From Methylocystis iwaonis (lineage in GTDB: Bacteria; Pseudomonadota; Alphaproteobacteria; Rhizobiales; Beijerinckiaceae): a DNA stretch of 64,000 bases. Location: NCBI RefSeq assembly GCF_027925385.1, contig NZ_AP027142.1, positions 2,400,001 through 2,464,000 on the forward strand, read 5' to 3'. Position 1 is the first letter of the stretch, and each line of letters starts with the position of its first letter. Made by a program: the position numbers and the translations under genes. Shown here one piece after another: positions 55,051 through 64,000 of this stretch. The notes beneath the pieces were generated by a model that saw nothing but the letters and a program-made list of their open reading frames with translations, ran no database searches and was not told the origin of the DNA.

Positions 55051-57113
55051 CAGCGCAGCCCTCCGGCGACGAAATAAGTGACGATAGCGGCGACGCCGAT
55101 GAGCATGGCGAAGGCGTAGTTGTAGATGAAGCCGGTCTGCAGACGGACGGCGATCTTGGCGCCGTCGGCGACGCGCGCGGCCACGCCGTCGGGCCCGAGC
55201 CCGTCGATGATGGCGCCGTCGCCGCCCTTCCAGAACAGACGGCCGATCACAAAGGCCGGCTTTACAAAGATGGCGTCATAGAGCTCGTCGAAATACCACT
55301 TGTTGAGCAGGAACTGGTAGAGGCGCGGGAAAGCGCTGGCCAGTTGCTGCGCGGTGCCGGGCTTCAGCACATAGACGTAGAGCGCCACGAGGAAGCCGAG
55401 CACCATCATTGCCGTCGGCGAATAGCCGGCCCAGGCGGGGATGCTGTGCATCTCGTGCAGCACCTCATTGTGCTCGCTCGTGAAGAGCGCGCCCTTCCAG
55501 AATTCGCCGTAAGCATGGCCGGCGAAATAGGGCTCGAAGATGTAGCCCGCGCCAATGGCCCCGACGGCGAGAACCGCAAGCGGGATCAGCATGACGATCG
55601 GCGACTCGTGCGGCGCATGATGACCATGTCCGTGATCGTCGTGGCCATGCGCGTGATCATCGTGGGCATGCGCATGACCGTGATCGTTGAGCGCAGCGGC
55701 GTGCGCGAGATCGGCGGCGGTCGGCTCATCATGCGTGTGATTATGCGGAACCTCATGCCCCGCGCGATGACCGAAGAAGGTCATGAACACCAGGCGCCAG
55801 GAGTAGAAGGAGGTCAGACCCGCCGCAACCACCGTCGAGACAAAGCCGAGCATCGCAGCCGTGCTGTGGCCGCTCGCCGCGAAGGCCGCCTCGATGATGC
55901 CGTCCTTGGAGAAGTAGCCCGCGGTGAGGGGGAAGCCCGTCAGCGCCAGCGTGCCGATGGTCATCATGGCGAAGGTGAAGGGAATGTCCTTCCGCAGCCC
56001 GCCCATGTTGCGCATGTCCTGCTCGTGATGCATCGCATGGATGACCGAGCCGGCGCCCAAGAAGAGCAGCGCCTTGAAGAAGGCGTGCGTGAAGAGGTGG
56101 AAAACGCCGAGCGAATAGGCGCCGACGCCCTCGGCGACGAACATATAGCCGAGCTGCGAACAGGTCGAATAAGCGATGACGCGCTTGATATCGTTCTGCA
56201 CGAGACCGACCGTCGCGGCGAAGAAGGCGGTGACGGCGCCGATGACCGTCACGAACGCGAGGGCGGCCGGCGCATGCTCGAAGATCGGCGACAGGCGGGC
56301 GACCATGAACACGCCGGCGGTGACCATGGTGGCGGCGTGAATGAGCGCCGAGACCGGCGTCGGGCCTTCCATGGCGTCCGGCAACCAGGTGTGCAGGAAG
56401 AACTGCGCCGACTTGCCCATCGCGCCGATGAAGAGAAGGAAGGCGGCGATCGTCAGCGCATCGACGTCCATGCCGAAAACATGGATCGGCTTGCCCGCGA
56501 GGCCGGGCACGGCGGCGAAGACCTCGTTGAAGGTCAGCGACTGTGTGAGCTGGAAGATAAGGAAGATGCCGAGCGCAAAGCCGAAATCGCCGACGCGGTT
56601 GACCACGAAGGCCTTGATGGCGGCTGCGCAGGCCGAGGGCTTCTCGTACCAGAAGCCGATCAGCAGATAGGAGGCGAGACCCACGCCCTCCCAGCCGAAG
56701 AACATCTGCACGAGGTTGTCGGCCGTCACCAGCGTCAACATCGCGAAGGTGAAGAGCGACAGATAGGCGAAGAAACGCGGACGCGACGGATCCTCGTGCA
56801 TATAGCCGATGGAGTAGAGGTGCACGAGGCTCGACACGGTGGTCACGACGACGAGCATCACCGCCGTCAGCGTATCGACGCGCAGCGCCCAATCGACCTT
56901 CAGCGCCCCGACCGTCATCCAATTGGCGAGCACCGGCGTGAAGCCGTGGTTATGGCCGAGAGCGACGTCGACGAAGGTGATCCACGACATGGCCGCGGAA
57001 GCGAATAGCAAGCCCGTCGTGACGAGCTCTGAAGGGCGCGGCCCGATCTTGCGCCCGAAGACGCCAGCGATCAGAAAGCCGAGCAGCGGCAGGAAGACGA
57101 TTGCTTGGATCAT
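55050..57113 (-). CDS. nuoL: NADH-quinone oxidoreductase subunit L, with His-rich loop
   Basis: The distal pump subunit with the long amphipathic lateral helix. Core motifs include [54 protein letters not shown] and [19 protein letters not shown]. The protein is 687 residues, longer than the E. coli 613. Part of the excess is a histidine-rich stretch at about residues 446-500, with 18 His between [15 protein letters not shown] and GHGHHAPHE. Loops rich in His between late helices occur in some NuoL proteins and may bind metal; here the function is unknown. Confidence 0.97.
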   Translation of the reverse strand: MIQAIVFLPLLGFLIAGVFGRKIGPRPSELVTTGLLFASAAMSWITFVDVALGHNHGFTPVLANWMTVGALKVDWALRVDTLTAVMLVVVTTVSSLVHLYSIGYMHEDPSRPRFFAYLSLFTFAMLTLVTADNLVQMFFGWEGVGLASYLLIGFWYEKPSACAAAIKAFVVNRVGDFGFALGIFLIFQLTQSLTFNEVFAAVPGLAGKPIHVFGMDVDALTIAAFLLFIGAMGKSAQFFLHTWLPDAMEGPTPVSALIHAATMVTAGVFMVARLSPIFEHAPAALAFVTVIGAVTAFFAATVGLVQNDIKRVIAYSTCSQLGYMFVAEGVGAYSLGVFHLFTHAFFKALLFLGAGSVIHAMHHEQDMRNMGGLRKDIPFTFAMMTIGTLALTGFPLTAGYFSKDGIIEAAFAASGHSTAAMLGFVSTVVAAGLTSFYSWRLVFMTFFGHRAGHEVPHNHTHDEPTAADLAHAAALNDHGHAHAHDDHAHGHDDHGHGHHAPHESPIVMLIPLAVLAVGAIGAGYIFEPYFAGHAYGEFWKGALFTSEHNEVLHEMHSIPAWAGYSPTAMMVLGFLVALYVYVLKPGTAQQLASAFPRLYQFLLNKWYFDELYDAIFVKPAFVIGRLFWKGGDGAIIDGLGPDGVAARVADGAKIAVRLQTGFIYNYAFAMLIGVAAIVTYFVAGGLR

Positions 57114-57122
57114 CGCTCTAGA

Positions 57123-57431
57123 TCAGCCCTTCAAGGAATTGATGTCTTCGACCGCGATGGTGCCGCGGTTGCGATAGAAGGCGACAAGGATCGCGAGGCC
57201 GATCGCGGCCTCCGCCGCCGCCACGGTGAGCACGAAGAGCGCGAACACCTGGCCGACGAGGTCGCCGAGCGACTGCGAGAAGGCCACGAAATTCAGATTC
57301 ACCGACAAGAGGATCAGCTCCACCGACATCAGAATGACGATGATGTTCTTGCGGTTGAGAATGATGCCCGCGACGCCGAGCGTGAACAGGATCGCGGCGA
57401 CGACGAGGTAGTGTGTCAGGCCGATGGTCAT
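57123..57431 (-). CDS. nuoK: NADH-quinone oxidoreductase subunit K
   Basis: A 102-residue subunit with three transmembrane helices. [39 protein letters not shown] carries the conserved glutamate of the proton path (MSVELILLS), and [21 protein letters not shown] holds the second. It lies between nuoL and nuoJ with short spacers. Confidence 0.98.
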   Translation of the reverse strand: MTIGLTHYLVVAAILFTLGVAGIILNRKNIIVILMSVELILLSVNLNFVAFSQSLGDLVGQVFALFVLTVAAAEAAIGLAILVAFYRNRGTIAVEDINSLKG

Positions 57432-57443
57432 GGTCTTTCCTCG

Positions 57444-58046
57444 TTAGACGCCCGTCCGGAACGGAACCTTCTTGACTTCGATAACATTCTTGGCGTTGCG
57501 CGCGTTCTGCGCCGCGATGTTCTGCCGCTTGACGTTGGGCTTGTGATGCAGCGTGAGAACGATCGCGCCGATCATGGCCGTGAGCAGCACCAGCGCAGAC
57601 GCCTGGAAGAAGATCACATATTTCGTGTAGAGCACCTGCCCCAGCGCGGCGGTGTTCGAGACATTGGCGGCGATCGGCGTCTCGAGGAGATTTTTCGAAG
57701 CGCTGGACGGCTGCCAGCCCACGGCGACCATGCCAAGCTCGGCGAGCACGACGACGCCGACAGCCGCGCCGACTGGCAGATATTTCGAGAAGCCCTGCTT
57801 CAACTCCGCGAAGTCGACATCGAGCATCATGACGACGAAGAGGAAGAGCACCGCCACCGCGCCGACATAGACCACGATCAGCAGCATCGCGAGGAATTCG
57901 GCGCCCGCCAGCAGGAAGAGTCCCGCGCCATTGCAGAAGGCGAGGATCAGGAACAGCACCGAAATCACCGGATTGCGGGCGAAGATCACCACGCAGGCCG
58001 ACGCGATCATGATCGTCGCGAAGAGGTAGAAAAATACAGCCGCCAC
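57444..58046 (-). CDS. nuoJ: NADH-quinone oxidoreductase subunit J
   Basis: A 200-residue membrane subunit with five helices. NPVISVLFLILAFCNGAGLFLLAGAEFLAMLLIVVYVGAVAVLFLFVVMMLD contains the NuoJ signature with the pi-bulge helix 3 (EFLAMLLIVVYVGAVAVLF). The start is GTG at 58046, after GATGAGG. A 48-base spacer with a small hairpin (GAGCCGC/GCGGCTC) separates it from nuoI. Confidence 0.97.
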   Translation of the reverse strand: MAAVFFYLFATIMIASACVVIFARNPVISVLFLILAFCNGAGLFLLAGAEFLAMLLIVVYVGAVAVLFLFVVMMLDVDFAELKQGFSKYLPVGAAVGVVVLAELGMVAVGWQPSSASKNLLETPIAANVSNTAALGQVLYTKYVIFFQASALVLLTAMIGAIVLTLHHKPNVKRQNIAAQNARNAKNVIEVKKVPFRTGV

Positions 58047-58094
58047 GGCCTCATCCTCTCATCATGAGCCGCGCGAGGCGGCTCGTATCGTTCC

Positions 58095-58583
58095 TTACCG
58101 GTAGGGCGCGTCCAGCGCGATGTTGCGCGCGAGCTCGCGTTCCCAACGGGCGCCGTTCTCGAGCAGGCGCTCCTTGGTGTAGTAGAGCTCCTCGCGCGTC
58201 TCGGTCGCGAATTCCTGGTTCGGCCCCTCGACGATGGCGTCGACCGGGCAGGCTTCCTGGCAGAAGCCGCAATAGATGCACTTCACCATGTCGATGTCGT
58301 AGCGCGTCGTGCGGCGGGTGCCGTCGTTGCGGCGCGGACCGGCCTCGATGGTGATGGCCTGGGCGGGGCAGATCGCCTCGCAGAGCTTGCAGGCGATGCA
58401 GCGCTCTTCGCCATTGGGGTAGCGTCGCAGCGCGTGCTCGCCGCGGAAGCGTGGCGAAATCGGGTTGCGCTCATGCGGATAGTTGATGGTCGCCTTCGGC
58501 TTGAAGAAGTAGCGCATCGACAGCAGGAAGGCGCCGACGAACTCGGAGAGGAAGAGCGACTTTGCGGCTGTGTCCAGTCTCAT
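58095..58583 (-). CDS. nuoI: NADH-quinone oxidoreductase subunit I
   Basis: The 162-residue 2[4Fe-4S] subunit that links the peripheral arm to the quinone site. Two cluster motifs are seen: [17 protein letters not shown] and [33 protein letters not shown] just before the first is the usual lead-in. It starts three bases after nuoH ends. Confidence 0.98.
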   Translation of the reverse strand: MRLDTAAKSLFLSEFVGAFLLSMRYFFKPKATINYPHERNPISPRFRGEHALRRYPNGEERCIACKLCEAICPAQAITIEAGPRRNDGTRRTTRYDIDMVKCIYCGFCQEACPVDAIVEGPNQEFATETREELYYTKERLLENGARWERELARNIALDAPYR

Positions 58584-58586
58584 GAC

Positions 58587-59633
58587 TTAGCTCGCGATCA
58601 GGCCGGGGCCGAATTGAAGGGCCGCAGCGACGACGATGACCATGACGAGCGAGATCGGCAGGAATACTTTCCAACCGAGACGCATGAGCTGATCGTACCG
58701 GTAGCGCGGCACGAAAGCCTTCACCATGGCGAAGAAGAAGAAGAAGAAGCTGACCTTCAGAATGAACCAGATCACGCCCGGCACGAGGGTGAAAGGCGCG
58801 ATGTTCACCGGCGGCAGCCAGCCTCCGAAGAAGAGGATCGTCAGCAGCGCGCACATGGTCACGATCGCCACATATTCGGCGAGCATGAACAGCACGTAGG
58901 GCGTCGCCGAATATTCGATCATAAAGCCCGCGACGAGCTCCGACTCGGCTTCGACGAGATCGAAAGGCGGGCGGTTCGTCTCGGCCAGCGCCGAGACGAA
59001 GAAGATAATGAACATCGGGAACAGGCGCAGCCAATACCAGCCGGCCATGCCGTAGGACGTGTCCTGCGCGCGGACGATGTCGGTGAGGTTCAGCGAGCCG
59101 GCGCAGAGCAGCACGGTGATGATGACGAAGCCGATCGAGACTTCGTAGGACACCATCTGCGCGGCGGAGCGCAGCGCCGACAGGAAGGGATATTTCGAGT
59201 TCGACGCCCAGCCGCCCATGATCACGCCATAGACGCCGAGCGACGACAGCGCGAAGATGTAGAGGATGCCGACATTGATGTCGCCGACGACCCAGCCGCC
59301 ATCCGACACAGGGATAACCGCCCAGGCGGCGATGGACAGCGTCGCCATGATAAACGGCGCGAACAAAAAGACGCCCTTGTTCGCCGTATCCGGGATCACC
59401 GGCTCCTTGAGCGCGAATTTGATGAAATCCGCGAAGCTTTGCAGCAGGCCCCAGGGACCGACGACATTCGGGCCGCGACGCAACTGCACCGCCGCCCAGA
59501 TCTTGCGGTCGGCGAGAATGACGTAGGCGACATAGATCAAGAGCACGACGGCGATAAGCACGCTCTTGATGAGCGCGAGCAGAACCGGGCTCTCGGCGAG
59601 ATAGGCAGTGATGGCGTTCATCCAATCGCTCAC
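58587..59633 (-). CDS. nuoH: NADH-quinone oxidoreductase subunit H
   Basis: A 348-residue membrane subunit with eight helices that forms the quinone chamber. Motifs are [31 protein letters not shown] (residues 51-81), [26 protein letters not shown] with the conserved acidic cluster, and [22 protein letters not shown]. It follows nuoG after 10 bases. Confidence 0.98.
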   Translation of the reverse strand: MSDWMNAITAYLAESPVLLALIKSVLIAVVLLIYVAYVILADRKIWAAVQLRRGPNVVGPWGLLQSFADFIKFALKEPVIPDTANKGVFLFAPFIMATLSIAAWAVIPVSDGGWVVGDINVGILYIFALSSLGVYGVIMGGWASNSKYPFLSALRSAAQMVSYEVSIGFVIITVLLCAGSLNLTDIVRAQDTSYGMAGWYWLRLFPMFIIFFVSALAETNRPPFDLVEAESELVAGFMIEYSATPYVLFMLAEYVAIVTMCALLTILFFGGWLPPVNIAPFTLVPGVIWFILKVSFFFFFFAMVKAFVPRYRYDQLMRLGWKVFLPISLVMVIVVAAALQFGPGLIAS

Positions 59634-59643
59634 GTCTTCGCTC

Positions 59644-61701
59644 CTATTCCGCCGCTTGGGCCTGCCGGCCCTGCGCGAGAGCCGAACAATCCGCCATGAC
59701 CGCCGAGGCGCGCGCGATCGGATTGGTGAGGTAGAAATCGCCGATCGCCGGGACGAAGGCGTCCTTCATCGCGACGGCCGCATGGCCGGCGAGCTTGACG
59801 ACATCGCCCGAATTGCTGGCCTCGATCTGGTCGATGCGGGCGAAATGCGGATGCGCCTCGACGAGCTTCTTGCGTAGCTGCGCCAGCGAGTCGAAGGGCA
59901 GCGCATGCCCGACCACCGCCGAGAGTGCGCGAAGGACCGCCCAATCCTCACGGGCCTCGCCCGGCGGGAAGACGACGCGCGAGGCAAGCTGCACGCGGCC
60001 CTCTGTGTTCGCATAGAGACCGGATTTCTCCGTATAGGCGGCGCCCGGCAGGATGACGTCGGCGCGATGCGCCCCGCGATCGCCATGCGTGCCGATATAG
60101 ACGACGAAGGCGCCCGGCTCGACCGCGATTTCATCGGCGCCAAGCAGGAACAGTAGGTCCATCGCGCCGGCCTTGGCCATCGCCTGCACATCGAGGCCGC
60201 CCTGAGCCGGCGTGAAGCCGAGGTCGAGCGCGCCGACGCGCGAGGCCGCCGTATGCAGCACCGAAAAACCGTTCCAGCCTTCCGCGTTGCTGAGCTTCTG
60301 CGCCGCCTGGGCCGAGAGCGCGAGGATGGCGTCGCCGTCGGGACGCGACAGAGCGCCCTGCCCCACGATCACCAGAAGCTTGCCGACCGGCTTCGCCTCC
60401 TGGATGAAGCGCAGCAGCGAATCCGGGCCAGCGCCGATATAGTCGTAGTCGTAGGTGAGATCGGCCTTCTCGCCGACCACCGAGATCTTGAGATCGCCCT
60501 TCAGCCAGCGCTTGCGGATGCGGGCGTTGAGAACCGGCGATTCCTTGCGCGGGTTGGAGCCCACGATGAGGATCGCGTCCGCCTGATCGATGCCGGCGAT
60601 CGTCGCATTGAAGATGTAGGACCCGCGGCCGAATTTCGGATCGAGCTTGGCGCCGTCCTGGCGGCAGTCGAAGTTCGGCGAGCCGAGCTGCTGCATCAGC
60701 AGTTTCAGCGCGAAAATCTCTTCGGCGGCGGCAAGGTCGCCCACGATTGCGCCAGTGCGGCCCGGCGCGCTCGCCTTGCGCTTGGCGGAGATCAGCTCGA
60801 AGGCTTCCTTCCAGCCCGCAGGACGCAGCCGGCCATTCTCGCGCACATAGGGGCGATCGAGGCGCTGCGTCTTGAGGCCGTCGACGATCTGGCGGGTCTT
60901 GTCGGAGATCCACTCCTCATTCACCGCGTCATTGACGCGCGGCAGGATGCGGATGACCTCGCGGCCGCGCGAGTCGACGCGGATCGCCGAACCCAGCGCA
61001 TCCATGACGTCGATCGTCTCGGTCTTCTGATATTCCCACGGACGGGCGCGGAAGCTTTGGGGCTTCGGCAGCAGCGCGCCGACCGGGCAGAGGTCGGCGA
61101 CATTACCCTGCAGCTCCGAGGTCATCGCGCCTTCGAGATAGGTGGTGATCTCCATATCCTCGCCGCGGCCGATGGCGCCCATGTCGCCCGTGCCCGCGAC
61201 TTCCGCCGTGAAGCGGACGCAGCGCGTGCAGTGGATGCAGCGATTCATCTCGGTCTTGACGAGGACGCCGATATATTTGTCCTCAACCGCGCGCTTGTTC
61301 TCGTGATACCGCGAACTGTCGCCGCCGAAGGCGAGCGCCTGGTCCTGCAGGTCGCATTCGCCGCCCTGATCGCAGATCGGGCAGTCGAGCGGATGGTTCA
61401 CGAGCAGGAACTCCATCACGCCTTCGCGCGCCTTCTTCACCATCGGAGATTTGGTGAAGACTTCCGGCGGGGCGCCGTTCGGGCCGGGACGCAGATCCTT
61501 GACCGACATGGCGCAGGACGCCTGCGGCTTGGGCGGACCGCCCTTCACCTCGACGAGGCACATGCGGCAATTGCCGGCGATCGACAGGCGCTCGTGATAA
61601 CAGAAGCGCGGCACCTCGGCGCCCGCCTCCTCGCACGCCTGGAGAAGCGTGAACTCTCCCGGAACGTCCACCTCGACGCCATCGACGAGAATCTTTGTCA
61701 C
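59644..61701 (-). CDS. nuoG: NADH-quinone oxidoreductase subunit G
   Basis: The large 685-residue peripheral subunit carrying N1b, N3/N4-type and N5 clusters. The N-terminal ferredoxin part has [21 protein letters not shown] and [16 protein letters not shown]; then [13 protein letters not shown], then a molybdopterin-oxidoreductase-like body without molybdenum. The start is GTG at 61701 with GGAGAGAGC upstream, giving the normal N terminus [22 protein letters not shown] 12-codon open frame starts between nuoF and this gene and ends over the GTG, which could couple translation. Confidence 0.97.
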   Translation of the reverse strand: MTKILVDGVEVDVPGEFTLLQACEEAGAEVPRFCYHERLSIAGNCRMCLVEVKGGPPKPQASCAMSVKDLRPGPNGAPPEVFTKSPMVKKAREGVMEFLLVNHPLDCPICDQGGECDLQDQALAFGGDSSRYHENKRAVEDKYIGVLVKTEMNRCIHCTRCVRFTAEVAGTGDMGAIGRGEDMEITTYLEGAMTSELQGNVADLCPVGALLPKPQSFRARPWEYQKTETIDVMDALGSAIRVDSRGREVIRILPRVNDAVNEEWISDKTRQIVDGLKTQRLDRPYVRENGRLRPAGWKEAFELISAKRKASAPGRTGAIVGDLAAAEEIFALKLLMQQLGSPNFDCRQDGAKLDPKFGRGSYIFNATIAGIDQADAILIVGSNPRKESPVLNARIRKRWLKGDLKISVVGEKADLTYDYDYIGAGPDSLLRFIQEAKPVGKLLVIVGQGALSRPDGDAILALSAQAAQKLSNAEGWNGFSVLHTAASRVGALDLGFTPAQGGLDVQAMAKAGAMDLLFLLGADEIAVEPGAFVVYIGTHGDRGAHRADVILPGAAYTEKSGLYANTEGRVQLASRVVFPPGEAREDWAVLRALSAVVGHALPFDSLAQLRKKLVEAHPHFARIDQIEASNSGDVVKLAGHAAVAMKDAFVPAIGDFYLTNPIARASAVMADCSALAQGRQAQAAE

Positions 61702-61738
61702 TTCGCTCTCTCCGAAGTCGTAACGCGCTTGTTCATGA

Positions 61739-63043
61739 TCACTCCGCCGCCTCGCGAATGGGCTCGGGATGCGGATTGGCCGAGTATTGGTCGATGCGCT
61801 CTTCGATCGTCTCGCGGAAATGGGTGATGAGGCCCTGGATCGGCCAGGCCGCCGCATCGCCGAGCGCGCAAATGGTGTGGCCTTCGATCTGCTTCGACAC
61901 GTCGAACAGCATATCGATCTCGCGCTTATGCGCGCGGCCTTCGACCATGCGCTGCACCACGCGATACATCCAGCCCGTGCCCTCGCGGCAGGGCGTGCAC
62001 TGGCCGCAGCTCTCGTGCTTGTAGAAATAAGCGAGGCGCGCGATGGCGCGGATGATGTCGGTGGACTTGTCCATGACGATCACCGCCGCCGTGCCGAGGC
62101 CGGAGCCGAGCTTGACGAGGCTGTCGAAGTCCATCGGGCAGTCGATGATCTGATGCGCAGGAACGCAGCGCACCGACGAGCCACCGGGAATGACGGCGAG
62201 CAGATTGTCCCAACCGCCGCGAATGCCGCCGCAATGGGTGTCGATCAGTTCGCGGAAGGAGATGGACATCGCCTCTTCGACATTGCACGGCCGGTTGACG
62301 TGGCCGGAGATCGAAAAGAGCTTGGTGCCCGTGTTATTGGGCTTGCCGATGCCGGCGAACCAGGCTGGGCCGCGACGCAGAATGGTCGGAACGACGGCGA
62401 TGGATTCGACGTTATTGACCGTGGTCGGGCAGCCATAGAGGCCGACATTCGCCGGGAACGGCGGCTTCAGGCGCGGCATGCCCTTCTTGCCTTCGAGGCT
62501 CTCGATCAGCGCCGTCTCTTCGCCGCAGATATAGGCGCCGGCGCCGTGATGGACGTAGAGGTCGAAGGGGTAGCCGTGGACATTGTTCTTGCCGATGAGG
62601 TTCGCCTCATAGGCTTCGTCGACGGCCTTCTGCAGAGCGATGCGCTCGGCGATGAATTCGCCGCGCACATAGATGTAGCAGGCATGCGCGCCCATCGCGA
62701 AAGACGCGACCAAAGCGCCCTCGACCAGCGTATGCGGGTCGTTGCGCATGATCTCGCGGTCTTTACAGGTGCCGGGCTCGGATTCGTCGGCGTTGATGAC
62801 GAGGTAATGCGGCCGCTTGGGGTCGACTTCCTTCGGCATGAAGGACCATTTGAGGCCCGTCGAGAAGCCTGCGCCGCCACGTCCGCGAAGGCCGGAGGCT
62901 TTCACTTCCTCGATGATCTTGTCGCGGCCCCTGGCGAGCAAAGCCTTGGTGCCGTCCCACTGGCCGCGCGCGCGGGCGCCGGCGAGCGAACGGTCGCCGA
63001 GGCCGTAGAGGTTCGTGAATATGCGGTCTGCGTCGGAAAGCAT
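61739..63043 (-). CDS. nuoF: NADH-quinone oxidoreductase subunit F
   Basis: The 434-residue NADH-binding subunit with FMN and the N3 [4Fe-4S] cluster. [21 protein letters not shown] is the NADH/FMN glycine-rich site, [19 protein letters not shown] the FMN loop and [15 protein letters not shown] the cluster motif. It lies between the small coiled-coil gene and nuoG. Confidence 0.98.
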   Translation of the reverse strand: MLSDADRIFTNLYGLGDRSLAGARARGQWDGTKALLARGRDKIIEEVKASGLRGRGGAGFSTGLKWSFMPKEVDPKRPHYLVINADESEPGTCKDREIMRNDPHTLVEGALVASFAMGAHACYIYVRGEFIAERIALQKAVDEAYEANLIGKNNVHGYPFDLYVHHGAGAYICGEETALIESLEGKKGMPRLKPPFPANVGLYGCPTTVNNVESIAVVPTILRRGPAWFAGIGKPNNTGTKLFSISGHVNRPCNVEEAMSISFRELIDTHCGGIRGGWDNLLAVIPGGSSVRCVPAHQIIDCPMDFDSLVKLGSGLGTAAVIVMDKSTDIIRAIARLAYFYKHESCGQCTPCREGTGWMYRVVQRMVEGRAHKREIDMLFDVSKQIEGHTICALGDAAAWPIQGLITHFRETIEERIDQYSANPHPEPIREAAE

Positions 63044-63052
63044 GATCCGTCC

Positions 63053-63307
63053 TTACGCGTGCGGCGTGTCGATGATTTCGAGGCGGCGCTCGATGCGGGA
63101 CATGCGCCCCTCCATCGCGCCGGACGCCTCGTAAATATTCGCAAGATCCATATGAAAAGCGCCCATGCGATTGTCGATTGCAGCAATGGCCGACCGAAGC
63201 GCCCTGACCTCCCCACGCGATTCACGCATGGATTCCTCAAGATTGCCGAGGCGCGCCTGTATCGCCTTCAGCACTTCATAGATCAGTTCGTTCGTGACTT
63301 CGGCCAT
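63053..63307 (-). CDS. Small coiled-coil protein encoded between nuoE and nuoF
   Basis: An 84-residue protein almost entirely helical: MAEVTNELIYEVLKAIQARLGNLEESMRESRGEVRALRSAIAA, then a Met/Asp-rich turn and EGRMSRIERRLEIID. Heptad spacing of Leu, Ile and Met suggests a coiled coil. There is no cysteine, so it is not an electron-transfer subunit. The ATG at 63307 was chosen over a longer frame overlapping nuoE because GGAGCGCG is well placed. It sits inside the nuo operon with a 9-base gap to nuoF, so it is cotranscribed. Complex I assembly or an accessory role is possible but not shown; similar helical proteins occur elsewhere in alphaproteobacteria. Confidence 0.75.
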   Translation of the reverse strand: MAEVTNELIYEVLKAIQARLGNLEESMRESRGEVRALRSAIAAIDNRMGAFHMDLANIYEASGAMEGRMSRIERRLEIIDTPHA

Positions 63308-63318
63308 GGCGCGCTCCA

Positions 63319-63927
63319 TCACTTCTGGCCGTAGAGCGAGGTGAGGCTCGTGAGCCCTCCCTCGGGCTCGGAGGATTCGCGGCCCTTCTGCGAGCCGGTC
63401 TTCACCGGGCGGCCGGCGGCGAGATCGTCGAGCAGCTTCTCGAAATTCTCGGCCGTGAGGTCTTCGTAGTAATCGTCGTTGATCTGCACCATCGGCGCGT
63501 TGCAGCAGGCGCCGAGGCACTCGACTTCGAGCCAGGAGAACAGGCCGTCGGCCGTCACCTTACGCTGCGGGCCGACCCGGCGCTCCAGCACCTTGATGAG
63601 ATCGTCCGAGCCGCACAGCATGCAGGGCGTCGTGCCGCAGAGCTGGATGTAGAATTTCCCAACCGGCTCGAGGTTGAACATCGTGTAGAAGGTCGCGACC
63701 TCGAGGACGCGGATCTTCGGCATGCCGAGCGTCTCGGCGACCTTCTCGATCGCCTTCTGCGGCAGCCAATAGTTATTCTGCTTCTGCGCCTGCCACAAAG
63801 CGGGCACAACCGCCGAGGCCTGACGGCCGTCGGGATATTTGGCGATCTGCTTCTCCAGCCACGCAAGATTCTCCTGCGTGAACTCGAAGCTCTCGGGCTG
63901 CTGGTCGGCGAGACGACGGACGGACAT
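63319..63927 (-). CDS. nuoE: NADH-quinone oxidoreductase subunit E
   Basis: The 202-residue thioredoxin-fold [2Fe-2S] (N1a) subunit. Ligands lie in QLCGTTPCMLCGSDD and VECLGACCNAPMVQIN. The N-terminal helical part (SFEFTQENLAWLEKQIAKYPDGRQASAVVPALWQAQ) is standard. A C-terminal tail rich in Ser, Glu and Gly follows the fold. Its ATG overlaps the nuoD stop by one base. Confidence 0.98.
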   Translation of the reverse strand: MSVRRLADQQPESFEFTQENLAWLEKQIAKYPDGRQASAVVPALWQAQKQNNYWLPQKAIEKVAETLGMPKIRVLEVATFYTMFNLEPVGKFYIQLCGTTPCMLCGSDDLIKVLERRVGPQRKVTADGLFSWLEVECLGACCNAPMVQINDDYYEDLTAENFEKLLDDLAAGRPVKTGSQKGRESSEPEGGLTSLTSLYGQK

Positions 63928-64000
63928 TAGCGATCGACCTCCCCGAAGACGATATCGAGCGAGCCAAGGATCGCCGAGACGTCGGCGAGCATATGGCCCT
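63927..64000 (-). CDS. nuoD: NADH-quinone oxidoreductase subunit D (C-terminal end only)
   Basis: The last 23 codons on the minus strand read GHMLADVSAILGSLDIVFGE followed by VDR and TAA, the invariant end of the 49-kDa subunit of complex I. The rest of the gene lies beyond the right edge of the window. The stop overlaps the nuoE start (TAATG). Confidence 0.95.
   Translation of the reverse strand, partial: GHMLADVSAILGSLDIVFGEVDR

Noticed and set aside
53983..57008. Long plus-strand frames opposite nuoM and nuoL (343 and 554 codons).
   Set aside because: Their products are low-complexity Arg/Glu/His-rich sequences, while the minus strand gives complete complex I subunits.
58065..58083. Hairpin GAGCCGC/GCGGCTC between nuoJ and nuoI considered as a terminator.
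   Set aside because: It lies inside the operon, has only seven base pairs and no T run.
61701..61738. A 12-codon open frame between nuoF and nuoG.
   Set aside because: It has no ribosome-binding site of its own visible and no recognisable product; at most it couples translation to the nuoG GTG.

Overview
The window is about 64 kb of high-GC DNA from an alphaproteobacterium, almost certainly of the order Hyphomicrobiales (Rhizobiales). Gene content, protein sequences and the dispersed palindromic repeats fit a diazotrophic type II methanotroph such as Methylocystis or Methylosinus. The genus is an inference, because no methane oxidation gene lies in the window.

Positions 1-29284 hold a nearly complete molybdenum nitrogenase island. 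It starts with nifA, which is divergent and runs off the left edge. The plus strand then carries nifB-fdxN-iscA, a TPR protein, an LRV iron-sulfur protein, two nifZ genes, nifT and an accessory block. That block contains a small unknown protein, a DegT-fold protein that lacks the PLP lysine, a [2Fe-2S] ferredoxin, another small unknown, a SIR2-like protein and a thioredoxin-fold [2Fe-2S] ferredoxin. A minus-strand pair (pseudo-receiver and group III truncated globin) follows. Next come nifHDK, nifENX with nifX-associated genes, fdxB and nifQ, then iscA-nifUSV-cysE-nifW-fixABCX. The island ends with a protein very like the Azotobacter FeSII (Shethna II) oxygen-protection protein and a strong terminator. 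Three NifA/sigma-54 promoters are visible, before nifB, nifH and the second iscA. They pair a TGT-N10-ACA activator site with a GG-N10-GC -24/-12 element.

Positions 29285-52090 are mostly housekeeping genes separated by repeats: ycjX, gltA and gltX; an LRR protein kinase beside an outer-membrane barrel gene; a large MscS-type channel; the EF-P set epmB, epmA and efp with an unknown 526-residue protein; vsr and a DNA cytosine methyltransferase; a PfkB sugar kinase; a metallophosphoesterase; RNase J; and birA. At least six families of palindromic repeats fill the intergenic spaces. One copy of the commonest family sits in frame inside the methyltransferase gene.

Positions 52093-64000 hold the respiratory complex I operon, transcribed right to left: nuoD (3' end only), nuoE, a small coiled-coil gene, nuoFGHIJKLMN. 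birA and rnj follow on the same strand and may be cotranscribed.

Together the nif genes cover regulation (NifA), cofactor assembly (NifB, E, N, Q, V, X), cluster supply (NifU, NifS, IscA, CysE), structural subunits, electron supply (FixABCX, several ferredoxins) and probable oxygen protection (FeSII, NifW). No tRNA, rRNA, CRISPR array, insertion sequence or replication origin was seen.
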